64,000 nt of DNA. Origin: Oceanospirillum sp048264105 (GTDB lineage: Bacteria > Pseudomonadota > Gammaproteobacteria > Pseudomonadales > Halomonadaceae). Each line of letters starts with the position of its first letter. Positions within the stretch are counted from its first letter, which is position 1. Position numbers and translations under genes: made by a program. The notes beneath the pieces were generated by a model, which was not told where the DNA came from, made no database searches, and saw only the letters and a program-made list of their open reading frames with translations. The stretch lies in NCBI GenBank assembly GCA_048264105.1, contig JBLXDJ010000001.1, positions 558,001 through 622,000 on the forward strand, given 5' to 3'. Positions 43,033 through 50,034 of the stretch are shown here, piece after piece.

Positions 43033-44640
43033 TTACATGCGGAACACGCCAAAGCGTGTCTCGCGGGTTGGTGCATTCAGAGCAGCCGAGATGGCAAGAC
43101 CCAGTACATCACGGGTTTGTGCCGGATCGATCACGCCGTCATCCCACAGGCGGGCGCTGGCGTAGTAGGGGTGACCCTGATGTTCGTACTGATCCACAAT
43201 CGGCTTCTTGAACGCCGCTTCATCATCCGCTGCCCATTCTTCGCCTTTGCGCTCCATATTGTCGCGCTTCACCTGAGCCAGTACACCGGCAGCCTGTTCG
43301 CCACCCATCACCGAAATACGTGAGTTTGGCCACATCCACATCAGGTTCGGATCGTAAGCACGGCCACACATGCCGTAGTTACCGGCACCGAAACTACCGC
43401 CGATCAGCATGGTGAATTTAGGCACTTTGGCACAGGCTACTGCCGTTACCATTTTGGCACCGTTTTTCGCGATACCTTCGGATTCGTACTTACCACCCAC
43501 CATAAAGCCGGTGATGTTCTGCAGGAATACCAGAGGAATATTGCGCTGAGCACACAGCTCAATAAAGTGAGCACCTTTCAGCGCCGCTTCAGAGAAGAGC
43601 ACGCCGTTATTCGCCACGATACCCACCGGATAACCGTGGATGCGGGCAAAGCCGGTGACCAGTGTTGTGCCGTAAAGCTGTTTAAACTCGTCAAACTCAG
43701 AACCATCTACGGTACGGGCGATCACTTCACGCACATCGTAAGGTTTACGCAGATCTTCCGAGACGATGCCGTAGATCTCTTCCGGATCGTACAGCGGCGG
43801 ACGGGAAGGCTGGATATCCAGTTCCGCTTTCTTGGATGGGTTCAGACGGGAGATACACTGACGGGCGATCTGCAGCGCGTGCTGATCGTTCATTGCGTAA
43901 TGGTCGGCCACACCGGAGGTTTTACAGTGCACATCAGCACCGCCCAGATCCTCAGCGGAGATCACTTCGCCGGTCGCGGCTTTAACCAGAGGCGGGCCTG
44001 CCAGGAAGATCGTACCCTGCTGGCGCACAATAATGGACTCATCCGCCATCGCCGGTACATAAGCACCACCGGCAGTACAGGAGCCCATCACCACAGCGAT
44101 CTGCGGAATACCTTTGGCGGACATATTCGCCTGATTGTAGAAGATACGGCCAAAGTGATCGCGATCCGGGAACACTTCATCCTGATTCGGCAGGTTAGCA
44201 CCACCGGAGTCCACCAGATAGATACAAGGCAGGTGGTTTTTCTCCGCGATCTCCTGCGCGCGCAGGTGCTTTTTAACCGTCAGCGGGTAGTAGGTACCGC
44301 CTTTGGTGGTGGCGTCGTTGGCGATGATCATGCATTCCTGACCACTGACACGGCCAATACCTGTGATGATGCCTGCAGAAGGTACGTAGTCTTTATAAAC
44401 ATTCAGACCGGCCAGCTGCGACAGCTCCATAAAAGGAGCGCCTTCATCCAGCAAACCATTGATACGGTCACGGGGCAGAAGCTTGCCACGATCCAGATGT
44501 TTCTTCTGGGCTGCTTCACCGCCGCCTTTTTTGATCTCTGCCAGTTGCTCGCGCAGATCCTGTACCAGACGCTTCATGTTGCCCATGTTGGTCTGGAACT
44601 CTTCAGAGCGGGTGTTGATTTTGCTTTTGATCACCGCCAT
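43033..44640 (-). CDS. liuB: 3-Methylcrotonyl-CoA carboxylase beta (carboxyltransferase) subunit
   Basis: From the ATG at 44640 (GGGAGC 7 bp upstream) this gives 535 residues, normal for MccB; an upstream in-frame ATG at 44712 is unsupported. Carboxyltransferase motifs include PRDRINGLLDEGAPFMELSQ, GGTYYPLTVKKHLRAQEIA, CTAGGAYVPAMADESIIV and GGSFGAGNYGMCGRAYDP. The C-terminus has the WDDGVIDPAQTRDVLGLAIS block. It transfers carboxyl from biotin on LiuD to 3-methylcrotonyl-CoA. A 268-bp space with one hairpin separates it from liuA. Confidence 0.96.
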   Translation of the reverse strand: MAVIKSKINTRSEEFQTNMGNMKRLVQDLREQLAEIKKGGGEAAQKKHLDRGKLLPRDRINGLLDEGAPFMELSQLAGLNVYKDYVPSAGIITGIGRVSGQECMIIANDATTKGGTYYPLTVKKHLRAQEIAEKNHLPCIYLVDSGGANLPNQDEVFPDRDHFGRIFYNQANMSAKGIPQIAVVMGSCTAGGAYVPAMADESIIVRQQGTIFLAGPPLVKAATGEVISAEDLGGADVHCKTSGVADHYAMNDQHALQIARQCISRLNPSKKAELDIQPSRPPLYDPEEIYGIVSEDLRKPYDVREVIARTVDGSEFDEFKQLYGTTLVTGFARIHGYPVGIVANNGVLFSEAALKGAHFIELCAQRNIPLVFLQNITGFMVGGKYESEGIAKNGAKMVTAVACAKVPKFTMLIGGSFGAGNYGMCGRAYDPNLMWMWPNSRISVMGGEQAAGVLAQVKRDNMERKGEEWAADDEAAFKKPIVDQYEHQGHPYYASARLWDDGVIDPAQTRDVLGLAISAALNAPTRETRFGVFRM

Positions 44641-44877
44641 TGCTAGCTCCCGATAAAATAAGTTGGTAAGGCAGACCGACTGTTGTCGTGCAGGGGGGAC
44701 TGTATAGAACAATCATGTCAGCCTGCCTTACCAGACCTGAGTTCGTTCTTGCTGTGCTCGCATCTGTCTCGCGAAATGTCTGTCGGCAAGGACGAAAATA
44801 GGGGTTGGGTATTCAGATTAGCGGTGAACCGTCAGGCAGTTGATGTTTGTCTGCTGCCTGAGCGATTCACCGAAGAT

Positions 44878-44901
44878 GGCGGCCAGCCTAATGTGGCCGC
44901 C
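44878..44901 (-). other. Hairpin just after liuA, inside the operon
   Basis: GGCGGCCA (44878-44885) pairs with TGGCCGCC (44894-44901) around an 8-nt loop, 7 bp past the liuA stop. Without a T tract it may set relative liuA to liuBCDE mRNA levels. The remaining 44641-44877 holds no gene. Confidence 0.5.
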
Positions 44902-44908
44902 GGAGTCC

Positions 44909-46078
44909 TTATTTAGACTCGGAGAAGATCTCACGACCGATCAGCATACGGCGTACTTCAGAGGTACCCGCACCGATCTCGTACAGCTTGGCGTCACGCA
45001 GCAGACGACCGGTAGGGAACTCGTTGATATAACCGTTGCCGCCCAGCAGCTGGATAGAATCCAGGGCTACCTGAGTCGCTTTCTCGGCACAGTACAGAAT
45101 CACACCGGCCGCATCTTTACGGCTGGTTTCGCCACGGTCACAGGCACGGGCGACAGCGTACAGGTAAGATTTACAGGCGTTCATGGTGGTGTACATATCC
45201 GCCACTTTACCCTGTACCAGCTGGAACTCACCGATCGACTGACCAAACTGTTTACGGTCGTGCAGGTAAGGTACAACGATATCCATCGCCGCCTGCATGA
45301 TGCCGGTAGGGCCACCGGTCAGAACGGTACGTTCGTAGTCCAGGCCGCTCATCAGAACGCGAACACCTTTACCCACTTCACCCAGTACGTTTTCTTCCGG
45401 TACTTCACAGTCTTCAAATACCAGCTCACAGGTGTTGGAACCGCGCATACCCAGCTTGTCCAGCTTCTGGTGACGGCTGAAACCCGGGAAATCACGCTCA
45501 ACGATAAAGGCGGTAATACCTTTAGAACCGGCAGAGGTGTCAGTTTTCGCGTAGATCACATAGGTGTTGGCATCAGGACCGTTGGTGATCCACATTTTAT
45601 TGCCGTTCAGGATGTAACGGTCGCCTTTCTTGTCAGCGCGCAGTTTCATGCTCACTACGTCAGAACCGGCACCCGGCTCAGACATTGCCAGTGCACCAAT
45701 ATGCTCACCGGAAACCAGTTTCGGCAGGTATTTCTCTTTCTGCGCCTGATTACCGTTCAGTTTGATCTGGTTCACACACAGGTTAGAGTGTGCGCCGTAG
45801 GACAGGCCAACAGAGGCAGAGGCACGGGAGATCTCTTCCATGGCGATAACGTGAGCCAGATAGCCCATGTCAGAACCGCCAAACTCTTCAGGAACCGTAA
45901 TGCCCAGCAGGCCCATGTCACCAAATTTGCGCCACAGATCAGCCGGGAACTCATTGTCGATATCGATCTGTTCTGCGCGCGGAGCAATCTCTTCTGCAGC
46001 GAAACGATTTACCTGCTCACGCAGCATGTCGTAAGTGTCGCCCAGATCGAAGTTAAACTCTTTATAGATGGATTTCAT
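44909..46078 (-). CDS. liuA: Isovaleryl-CoA dehydrogenase
   Basis: At 389 residues it has the acyl-CoA dehydrogenase signatures ALAMSEPGAGSDVVSMKL (about 130-147), WITNGPDANTYVIYAKTD, and LLGGNGYINEFPTGRLLRDA with the late catalytic Glu region. The C-terminus is RMLIGREIF. The opening FNFDLGDTYDMLREQVNRFA is typical of isovaleryl-CoA dehydrogenases. It oxidises isovaleryl-CoA to 3-methylcrotonyl-CoA, feeding electrons to ETF. It is the first gene of liuABCDE, with a LiuR operator and promoter 108-136 bp upstream. Confidence 0.95.
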   Translation of the reverse strand: MKSIYKEFNFDLGDTYDMLREQVNRFAAEEIAPRAEQIDIDNEFPADLWRKFGDMGLLGITVPEEFGGSDMGYLAHVIAMEEISRASASVGLSYGAHSNLCVNQIKLNGNQAQKEKYLPKLVSGEHIGALAMSEPGAGSDVVSMKLRADKKGDRYILNGNKMWITNGPDANTYVIYAKTDTSAGSKGITAFIVERDFPGFSRHQKLDKLGMRGSNTCELVFEDCEVPEENVLGEVGKGVRVLMSGLDYERTVLTGGPTGIMQAAMDIVVPYLHDRKQFGQSIGEFQLVQGKVADMYTTMNACKSYLYAVARACDRGETSRKDAAGVILYCAEKATQVALDSIQLLGGNGYINEFPTGRLLRDAKLYEIGAGTSEVRRMLIGREIFSESK

Positions 46079-46185
46079 GGCGGTGCCTCTTCTTGCTGAT
46101 TTTTATTGTTCGGTTTGAAGTTGTTGTCTTCTGGAGTGGTTTTCTGTGGATGGCGAAAACACACTCTCTGATATTCGATGGGGTA

Positions 46186-46214
46186 AATTTAATGCAAGTT
46201 GACGTTAACGTAAA
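46186..46214 (-). promoter_or_regulatory. LiuR operator and promoter of liuABCDE
   Basis: TTGACGTTAACGTAAA lies at 46199-46214. On the minus strand TTTACG (46209-46214) is the -35 and TAAATT (46186-46191) the -10, spaced by 17 bp. The operator thus covers the -35 and spacer, as expected for a MerR-family regulator. The rest of 46079-46579 is gene-free and becomes AT-rich toward the island. Confidence 0.88.
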
Positions 46215-46579
46215 GGGAAATTTTGAATTGTGCTTGTAAGGCTTTGCTTGTCCATATCCTTGACTGTTTAAGAACAGGGGAGCTCCTTTAGGCGAATGGG
46301 AGTTAACACCTTAAGTCTTATGTATCTATTGGTAATTGATCAAAATATCGGGAGGAAGCCGACATGTGTGCGGATAGTGGATGTCAATGGAGTAAATATA
46401 GAAAGTAGTTCTATTTACTGACTGTGAAGCTTCCCATAATATCCGTTGAGTGGAATTACGAATTTTTTTCTAACTGAGTGAAATTTCAGCAAGGATGCTG
46501 TTGGATCTGTGCGATGGTGCTATCGCATCTCTCCTTACGTCTTCTTTCTGCTGAGTTTCTCCGTCAGACAGGAGTGATC

Positions 46580-47080
46580 ATGTCAGAAGTTACTGCAAAA
46601 AATACAGGCATTGGCTTTATTGCCATATCCAGAAAGATTCTCATGCGTATCTATGCGTTTTTCTCATACGTCGTTATGAGCCTTTTAGGGTTGTTGGTAC
46701 TTGCAATTACCATGCTTTCTTTTTTTCGGAATGGAAATATTATTTCAGATCTATCTATCATTGAAATAGCCGCGATGTTTTGGATGTTTCTTTGTGTGCG
46801 CCGTATTTACCAGTTAAGTACACGTGGAGTTGGTAGGTTAATTAACTTCTTAAGACTGTTTTCATATAGTGGCTGGTTTTTTTTATGGTCGGCTTTAGGT
46901 TTGTATTTTTTTCATGCTTTTCTTTCGTCTGAAGAAATAAGTTATGGTTTTTTTTATTCTAATAAAGTTGAGTTTTTTCTATTATTAATGATTGTTTTTA
47001 GTTTCGGCCTGGCAGCATTTGTTGCTAATAAGTCTGCTGTTTTTTCTGAAAATAAATCTGATATGGATGGTGGATTATGA
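46580..47080 (+). CDS. Four-helix membrane protein of unknown function (island gene 1)
   Basis: Read from the ATG at 46580, which has AGGAG 6 bp upstream, it has 166 residues; the longer open frame to 46478 lacks a ribosome site. Hydrophobic segments lie near residues 25-48, 58-74, 95-115 and 130-150, joined by short charged loops (VRRIYQLSTRGVGRLINF). The tail is hydrophilic. I do not recognise the family. The DNA is far richer in A and T, with long T runs, than the flanking liu genes, a sign of acquisition. Its last bases overlap the next gene (ATGA overlap), so the two form an operon. Confidence 0.7.
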   Translation: MSEVTAKNTGIGFIAISRKILMRIYAFFSYVVMSLLGLLVLAITMLSFFRNGNIISDLSIIEIAAMFWMFLCVRRIYQLSTRGVGRLINFLRLFSYSGWFFLWSALGLYFFHAFLSSEEISYGFFYSNKVEFFLLLMIVFSFGLAAFVANKSAVFSENKSDMDGGL

Positions 47081-47424
47081 AGTATGTTTTAGGGTTTTTT
47101 TTGATTTTTTCTGTAAACAATTTTTCGTTTGCAGATGAGTTTAGTGATGGTGAGAAGCTTATCAAAGGATGTTCGGATTTAATTGGAATGTATAACAATA
47201 TTGAGGAACAGAGAGTTTTTTCATCTATAACTCACTCTAATAGTGATGCCTTGCTTGCAGGTTATTGCCTTGGTGTCTTAAAGGCTGTTACTAGGTCAAG
47301 TGACTATAATTGTTATAGACGTAGTTGGTATCGTTTAGCTGAAGATCTTGCAGGCAAGTGGCATCCTGATATGAATCCTCTCAGTCTTGAATCTGCATTG
47401 GGCAAAGTTTGTTATGTCCGATGA
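47077..47424 (+). CDS. Secreted Rap1a/Tai-like small protein (island gene 2)
   Basis: The 115-residue protein has a signal peptide (KYVLGFFLIFSVNNFSFA, cleaved before DEF). The mature part has GEKLIKGCSDLIGM, then DALLAGYCLGVLKAV and a tail ESALGKVCYVR. The cysteine pattern and the GYCLGxxKAV motif recall the Rap1a/Tai family, whose founding members are type VI secretion immunity proteins in the periplasm. The match is by eye and moderate. It overlaps the membrane protein gene by 4 bp and the next gene by 11 bp. No effector gene is recognisable nearby. Confidence 0.6.
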   Translation: MKYVLGFFLIFSVNNFSFADEFSDGEKLIKGCSDLIGMYNNIEEQRVFSSITHSNSDALLAGYCLGVLKAVTRSSDYNCYRRSWYRLAEDLAGKWHPDMNPLSLESALGKVCYVR

Positions 47425-48094
47425 GTATTCTCGTTCAAGGGCAATTAAAGTACTCTTTGATATAAGCCTATCCAAATATCCTAAATTCAAGGACAAGTTG
47501 ACAACTCTAGAGGACAATGGATCGCTAATTATAAACAAGCAGGCTTCATCCGGAGCTGTAGGGAGTAGAGCGAAACGTTATTATCAGAGTTGTCATTTTA
47601 ACCGCTTGTATAATGTTGTTCTAATATCTGGATTTTATTCCGAGCCAAGTATTGTTCTTGATATGGTTAGTAATTACTCTAGACGAAAGCAAAAAGCAGA
47701 AATGTTACAGGAACTTTTGCTAGGGGTTGATCGTGTTGGAATGATAAGTTTTGAACCTGAGAAGCTATTGTTTTTTTTTAAAGCGTTAAAAGATTGTGTT
47801 TCTTTGGACGACTGTCGGCTGCCTAACCCATTTATACAGTTACCTCAAGTAACAGATAACGGATTGGGCAAATATCCATCAGTTCTTGAGTTGTTTACGC
47901 CTGATATTGCTCAAGCATCTAAGGTTGACAAGATGATTGTTTTCTATCTTTCCGGAGATTTGAATTCGGCAAGAAACATATCTGAAACACTCAGTCCTGA
48001 AGATGGTAGTGCTTTGAAAATTAAGCAGTGGATCGAGCATGAATATCGTGAGGCACAAGAGTTCAGCACACTTTTAAAAAGTTTTTTGGATTAG
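47414..48094 (+). CDS. Protein of unknown function (island gene 3)
   Basis: From the ATG at 47414 the protein has 226 residues and starts within the last codons of the preceding gene (11-bp overlap). It is soluble with no signal peptide or membrane helix. It has a basic N-terminal third (SRAKRYYQSCHFNRLYNVVL) and a helical C-terminal part with an acidic end. I recognise no family; there are no evident catalytic motifs, and the predicted helices could be a repeat fold. AT-rich composition matches the two genes before it. The viperin gene begins 62 bp later after two palindromes. Confidence 0.65.
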   Translation: MSDEYSRSRAIKVLFDISLSKYPKFKDKLTTLEDNGSLIINKQASSGAVGSRAKRYYQSCHFNRLYNVVLISGFYSEPSIVLDMVSNYSRRKQKAEMLQELLLGVDRVGMISFEPEKLLFFFKALKDCVSLDDCRLPNPFIQLPQVTDNGLGKYPSVLELFTPDIAQASKVDKMIVFYLSGDLNSARNISETLSPEDGSALKIKQWIEHEYREAQEFSTLLKSFLD

Positions 48095-48100
48095 TGCTTT

Positions 48101-48117
48101 TTAGTGGATTCCACTAA
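48101..48117. promoter_or_regulatory. 17-bp palindrome upstream of the viperin gene
   Basis: TTAGTGGATTCCACTAA has 8-bp arms (48101-48108 and 48110-48117) about one central base. It is the size of a dimeric repressor operator and lies 40 bp before the viperin start. No matching regulator gene is in the island. Confidence 0.5.
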
Positions 48118-48119
48118 GT

Positions 48120-48156
48120 GAATCTATCTCCGTCACCAACAAACGGAGATAGATTC
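48120..48156 (+). promoter_or_regulatory. Perfect hairpin that buries the viperin Shine-Dalgarno
   Basis: GAATCTATCTCCGT (48120-48133) and ACGGAGATAGATTC (48143-48156) are exact reverse complements around a 9-nt loop. The right arm contains the GGAG ribosome site (48145-48148) and ends on the base before the ATG at 48157. In RNA this stem would hide the ribosome site, implying translational control, unless its main job is as a DNA operator. Confidence 0.8.
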
Positions 48157-49035
48157 ATGTCCAAATCAAATGAGTTAGTTATCAACTTTCATATGACAGA
48201 ACATTGCAACTACCGTTGTGAGTACTGTTACGCAACCTGGAATGAAGGTTGTCATTCGAAAGAACTGCACCGGCAAGAGGGTGCGGTCCAATCTTTGATC
48301 GATAAGCTCTCAGAGTATTTCCTTACCTCAAATCCGCTGATGGATGCAATGCGCTATAAAACTGTCCGTCTGAATTTTGCAGGTGGAGAGCCTATGCTGT
48401 TAGGGAAGCGTTTCTCTGATGCTCTTTTTTACGCAAAAGAGAAAGGATTTCGCACTTCTATTATCACCAATGCAGCTTTTCTTGATGATGAAACGTTGCT
48501 TTCCGTTGCTCCACAACTAGATGTTTTGGGTGTCAGTTTCGATAGCGCTGACGAGCAGATAGCCAAGAATATTGGCAGAGTAGACCGAAAAGGGAGTTGG
48601 ATCTCACCTGAAAAGCTTGCTCATATTGCTTCGATGTATCGCGAGTTGAACCCGCTGGGGGTATTTAAAGTTAATACTGTTGTTAATCGGCACAATGTTT
48701 ATGAGCAGCTTGGACAAACAATGGAGGTAGTTAAGCCTGATAAGTGGAAGTTACTTAGGGTGCTGCCGGTTTATGAGGGTATTCAGCCCGTTGGTGATGA
48801 TGGATTTCGGAAGTACGTTGAGCGGCACTCTTCATTTTCAGATGTGACAGTCGTCGAAGACAATTCAGATATGACAGCATCTTATCTGATGATTAATCCA
48901 GAAGGTCGCTTTTATCAAAATGGTGCCGAGCATAAAGGGTACATCTTAAGCGATCCGGTGCTTGATGTAGGAGTTGAAGCCGCATTCTCAGCAATTAGGT
49001 TTGATGCTACTACATTTCTGAGCAGATACGCTTAA
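48157..49035 (+). CDS. Prokaryotic viperin (pVip), radical SAM antiviral enzyme
   Basis: At 292 residues from the ATG at 48157, this matches viperin along its whole length. NFHMTEHCNYRCEYCYAT holds the CxxxCxxC iron-sulphur cysteines (17, 21, 24). Then come LNFAGGEPML (SAM-binding GGEP), DVLGVSFDSADEQIAKNIGR, FKVNTVVNRHNVYE, KWKLLRVLPVYEG, ASYLMINPEGRF and the closing LDVGVEAAF. Animal viperin and pVips turn CTP, UTP or GTP into 3'-deoxy-3',4'-didehydro nucleotides that stop viral polymerases. Which nucleotide is used here cannot be read from sequence, but the nucleotide kinase two genes downstream points to a pyrimidine. The Shine-Dalgarno is in a hairpin. Composition is AT-richer than the chromosome. 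Confidence 0.93.
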   Translation: MSKSNELVINFHMTEHCNYRCEYCYATWNEGCHSKELHRQEGAVQSLIDKLSEYFLTSNPLMDAMRYKTVRLNFAGGEPMLLGKRFSDALFYAKEKGFRTSIITNAAFLDDETLLSVAPQLDVLGVSFDSADEQIAKNIGRVDRKGSWISPEKLAHIASMYRELNPLGVFKVNTVVNRHNVYEQLGQTMEVVKPDKWKLLRVLPVYEGIQPVGDDGFRKYVERHSSFSDVTVVEDNSDMTASYLMINPEGRFYQNGAEHKGYILSDPVLDVGVEAAFSAIRFDATTFLSRYA

Positions 49036-49045
49036 GGGGACAGGG

Positions 49046-49276
49046 ATGTGTAAATTCAGCAGTAGTAAAGAACTGAACCAAATGATCCGTAAGTTAGTTG
49101 AGAGTGGCTGGCGTTATAAGCGTTTACGCAAACATGCAAGACTAGTGACTCCTTGTGGTCGTTGGAGTACTACGGTTTCACTTTCACCAAGAAGTTGCAA
49201 TGCTGCTAAACATCTGCGGTGGGATATTTTAAAAGCGAGCAAACACGTTAAATTCTCAGGTAAAGGAGGACTGTGA
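49046..49276 (+). CDS. Small HicA-like (dsRBD-fold) protein in the viperin operon
   Basis: The 76-residue basic protein lies 10 bp after the viperin stop, with GGGG/AGGG purines before the ATG. The layout KELNQMIRKLVESGWRYKRL followed by RKHARLVTP and a helix (CNAAKHLRWDILKAS) is that of HicA: helix, G-W, basic strand with His (residue 30), three strands, helix. Classical HicA is an mRNA interferase paired with HicB, but no hicB is here and the strand sequence is divergent. It may be a solitary HicA-like toxin, an RNA-binding sensor, or an accessory to the viperin. Its stop overlaps the kinase ATG (TGATG), so all three genes are coupled. Confidence 0.6.
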   Translation: MCKFSSSKELNQMIRKLVESGWRYKRLRKHARLVTPCGRWSTTVSLSPRSCNAAKHLRWDILKASKHVKFSGKGGL

Positions 49277-49848
49277 TGTTTATTGTTGTTGAAGGTTTGG
49301 ATGGAACAGGAAAGTCAACAACCGCTAAGTCATTAGCTAGTTCATTGAATGCTGTCTTTTTAAATACCCCGTTAGATAAATTCAAGGCTGTACGGCCAGC
49401 ATTGGAGGATATTTATGGCGATGAATCATTGGCCAGGCAGTTATTTTATGCGTCAACAGCAATCAGTTCCTCTAATCGTGTTTCACAGGCTATGAAGGAG
49501 GCTGAGCATGTGGTCATTGATCGCTATTGGTATTCTACGCAGGTTTATCACAGCTGGAGGACAAACGGTCAGCACTTTCAACTTCTAGAAGTTGAAGACC
49601 AGCTCGTAAAGCCAGATTTAACGATTTATCTAAGTTTGCCACTGGATGCAAGGAGGGAAAGGGTTGGCGGTCGACTTGGAAATACAGATGAAGACTATCA
49701 AACAATGAGAATTGAGTCTGATGGCGTACTTAACAAGCTTTATCGTTCATATGCTGACTCTCAATTCTCAAAGAGCTGGTTGGAGATAGACGCTTCAAAT
49801 TCGACTGAAGAAATCATTTCGTTGATTCTTGAGGCTATAGATCACTAG
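49276..49848 (+). CDS. Thymidylate/UMP-CMP-type nucleotide kinase of the viperin operon
   Basis: It is read from the ATG at 49276 (AAGGAGG 6 bp upstream; a GTG just before is an alternative) and has 190 residues. P-loop GLDGTGKSTTAKSL (7-20), the DRYWYSTQVYHSW nucleoside-binding motif (about 81-93), and an Arg-rich lid LDARRERVGGRLGNTDEDYQ place it in the thymidylate kinase family. It is divergent from housekeeping Tmk and lacks its usual second-half motifs. In animals viperin is paired with the kinase CMPK2, and pVips are often beside nucleotide kinases. It probably supplies or activates the nucleotide handled by the viperin. A hairpin terminator follows. Confidence 0.88.
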   Translation: MFIVVEGLDGTGKSTTAKSLASSLNAVFLNTPLDKFKAVRPALEDIYGDESLARQLFYASTAISSSNRVSQAMKEAEHVVIDRYWYSTQVYHSWRTNGQHFQLLEVEDQLVKPDLTIYLSLPLDARRERVGGRLGNTDEDYQTMRIESDGVLNKLYRSYADSQFSKSWLEIDASNSTEEIISLILEAIDH

Positions 49849-49874
49849 AGCATTTCTTGATGTGGCTATTGAAG

Positions 49875-49912
49875 AGAGTGTTGATGAGAAGTCTTCATCA
49901 ATACTCTTTTTC
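49875..49912 (+). terminator. Terminator of the viperin operon
   Basis: AGAGTGTTGATGA (49875-49887) pairs with TCATCAATACTCT (49895-49907) with one G-T wobble, followed by TTTTTCTTATTT. It closes the island on its right side. Confidence 0.88.
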
Positions 49913-50034
49913 TTATTTAGTCGCTGTATAAGTGCTTCACCTTATTGGATAATGCCCGCAGTTTTTTGCGTCCGCCGTTGCTGTGTGTTTATACGGTTTC
50001 GGTGTCTGATAAAAATATGTGCGGGGGATTGCTA

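Noticed and set aside
43033..44640. Propionyl-CoA carboxylase beta subunit as an alternative to liuB
   Set aside because: The gene order liuABCDE, the LiuR site and the MccB-type motifs favour methylcrotonyl-CoA carboxylase.
46478..46579. Upstream start for island gene 1
   Set aside because: The ATG at 46580 has an AGGAG box at the right distance; the extension has none and would add an unrelated Cys/Leu stretch.
49945..50034. N-terminal extension of the CsgG-like lipoprotein
   Set aside because: The longer start would put about 30 hydrophilic residues ahead of the lipoprotein signal, and the GTG at 50035 has a good ribosome site.
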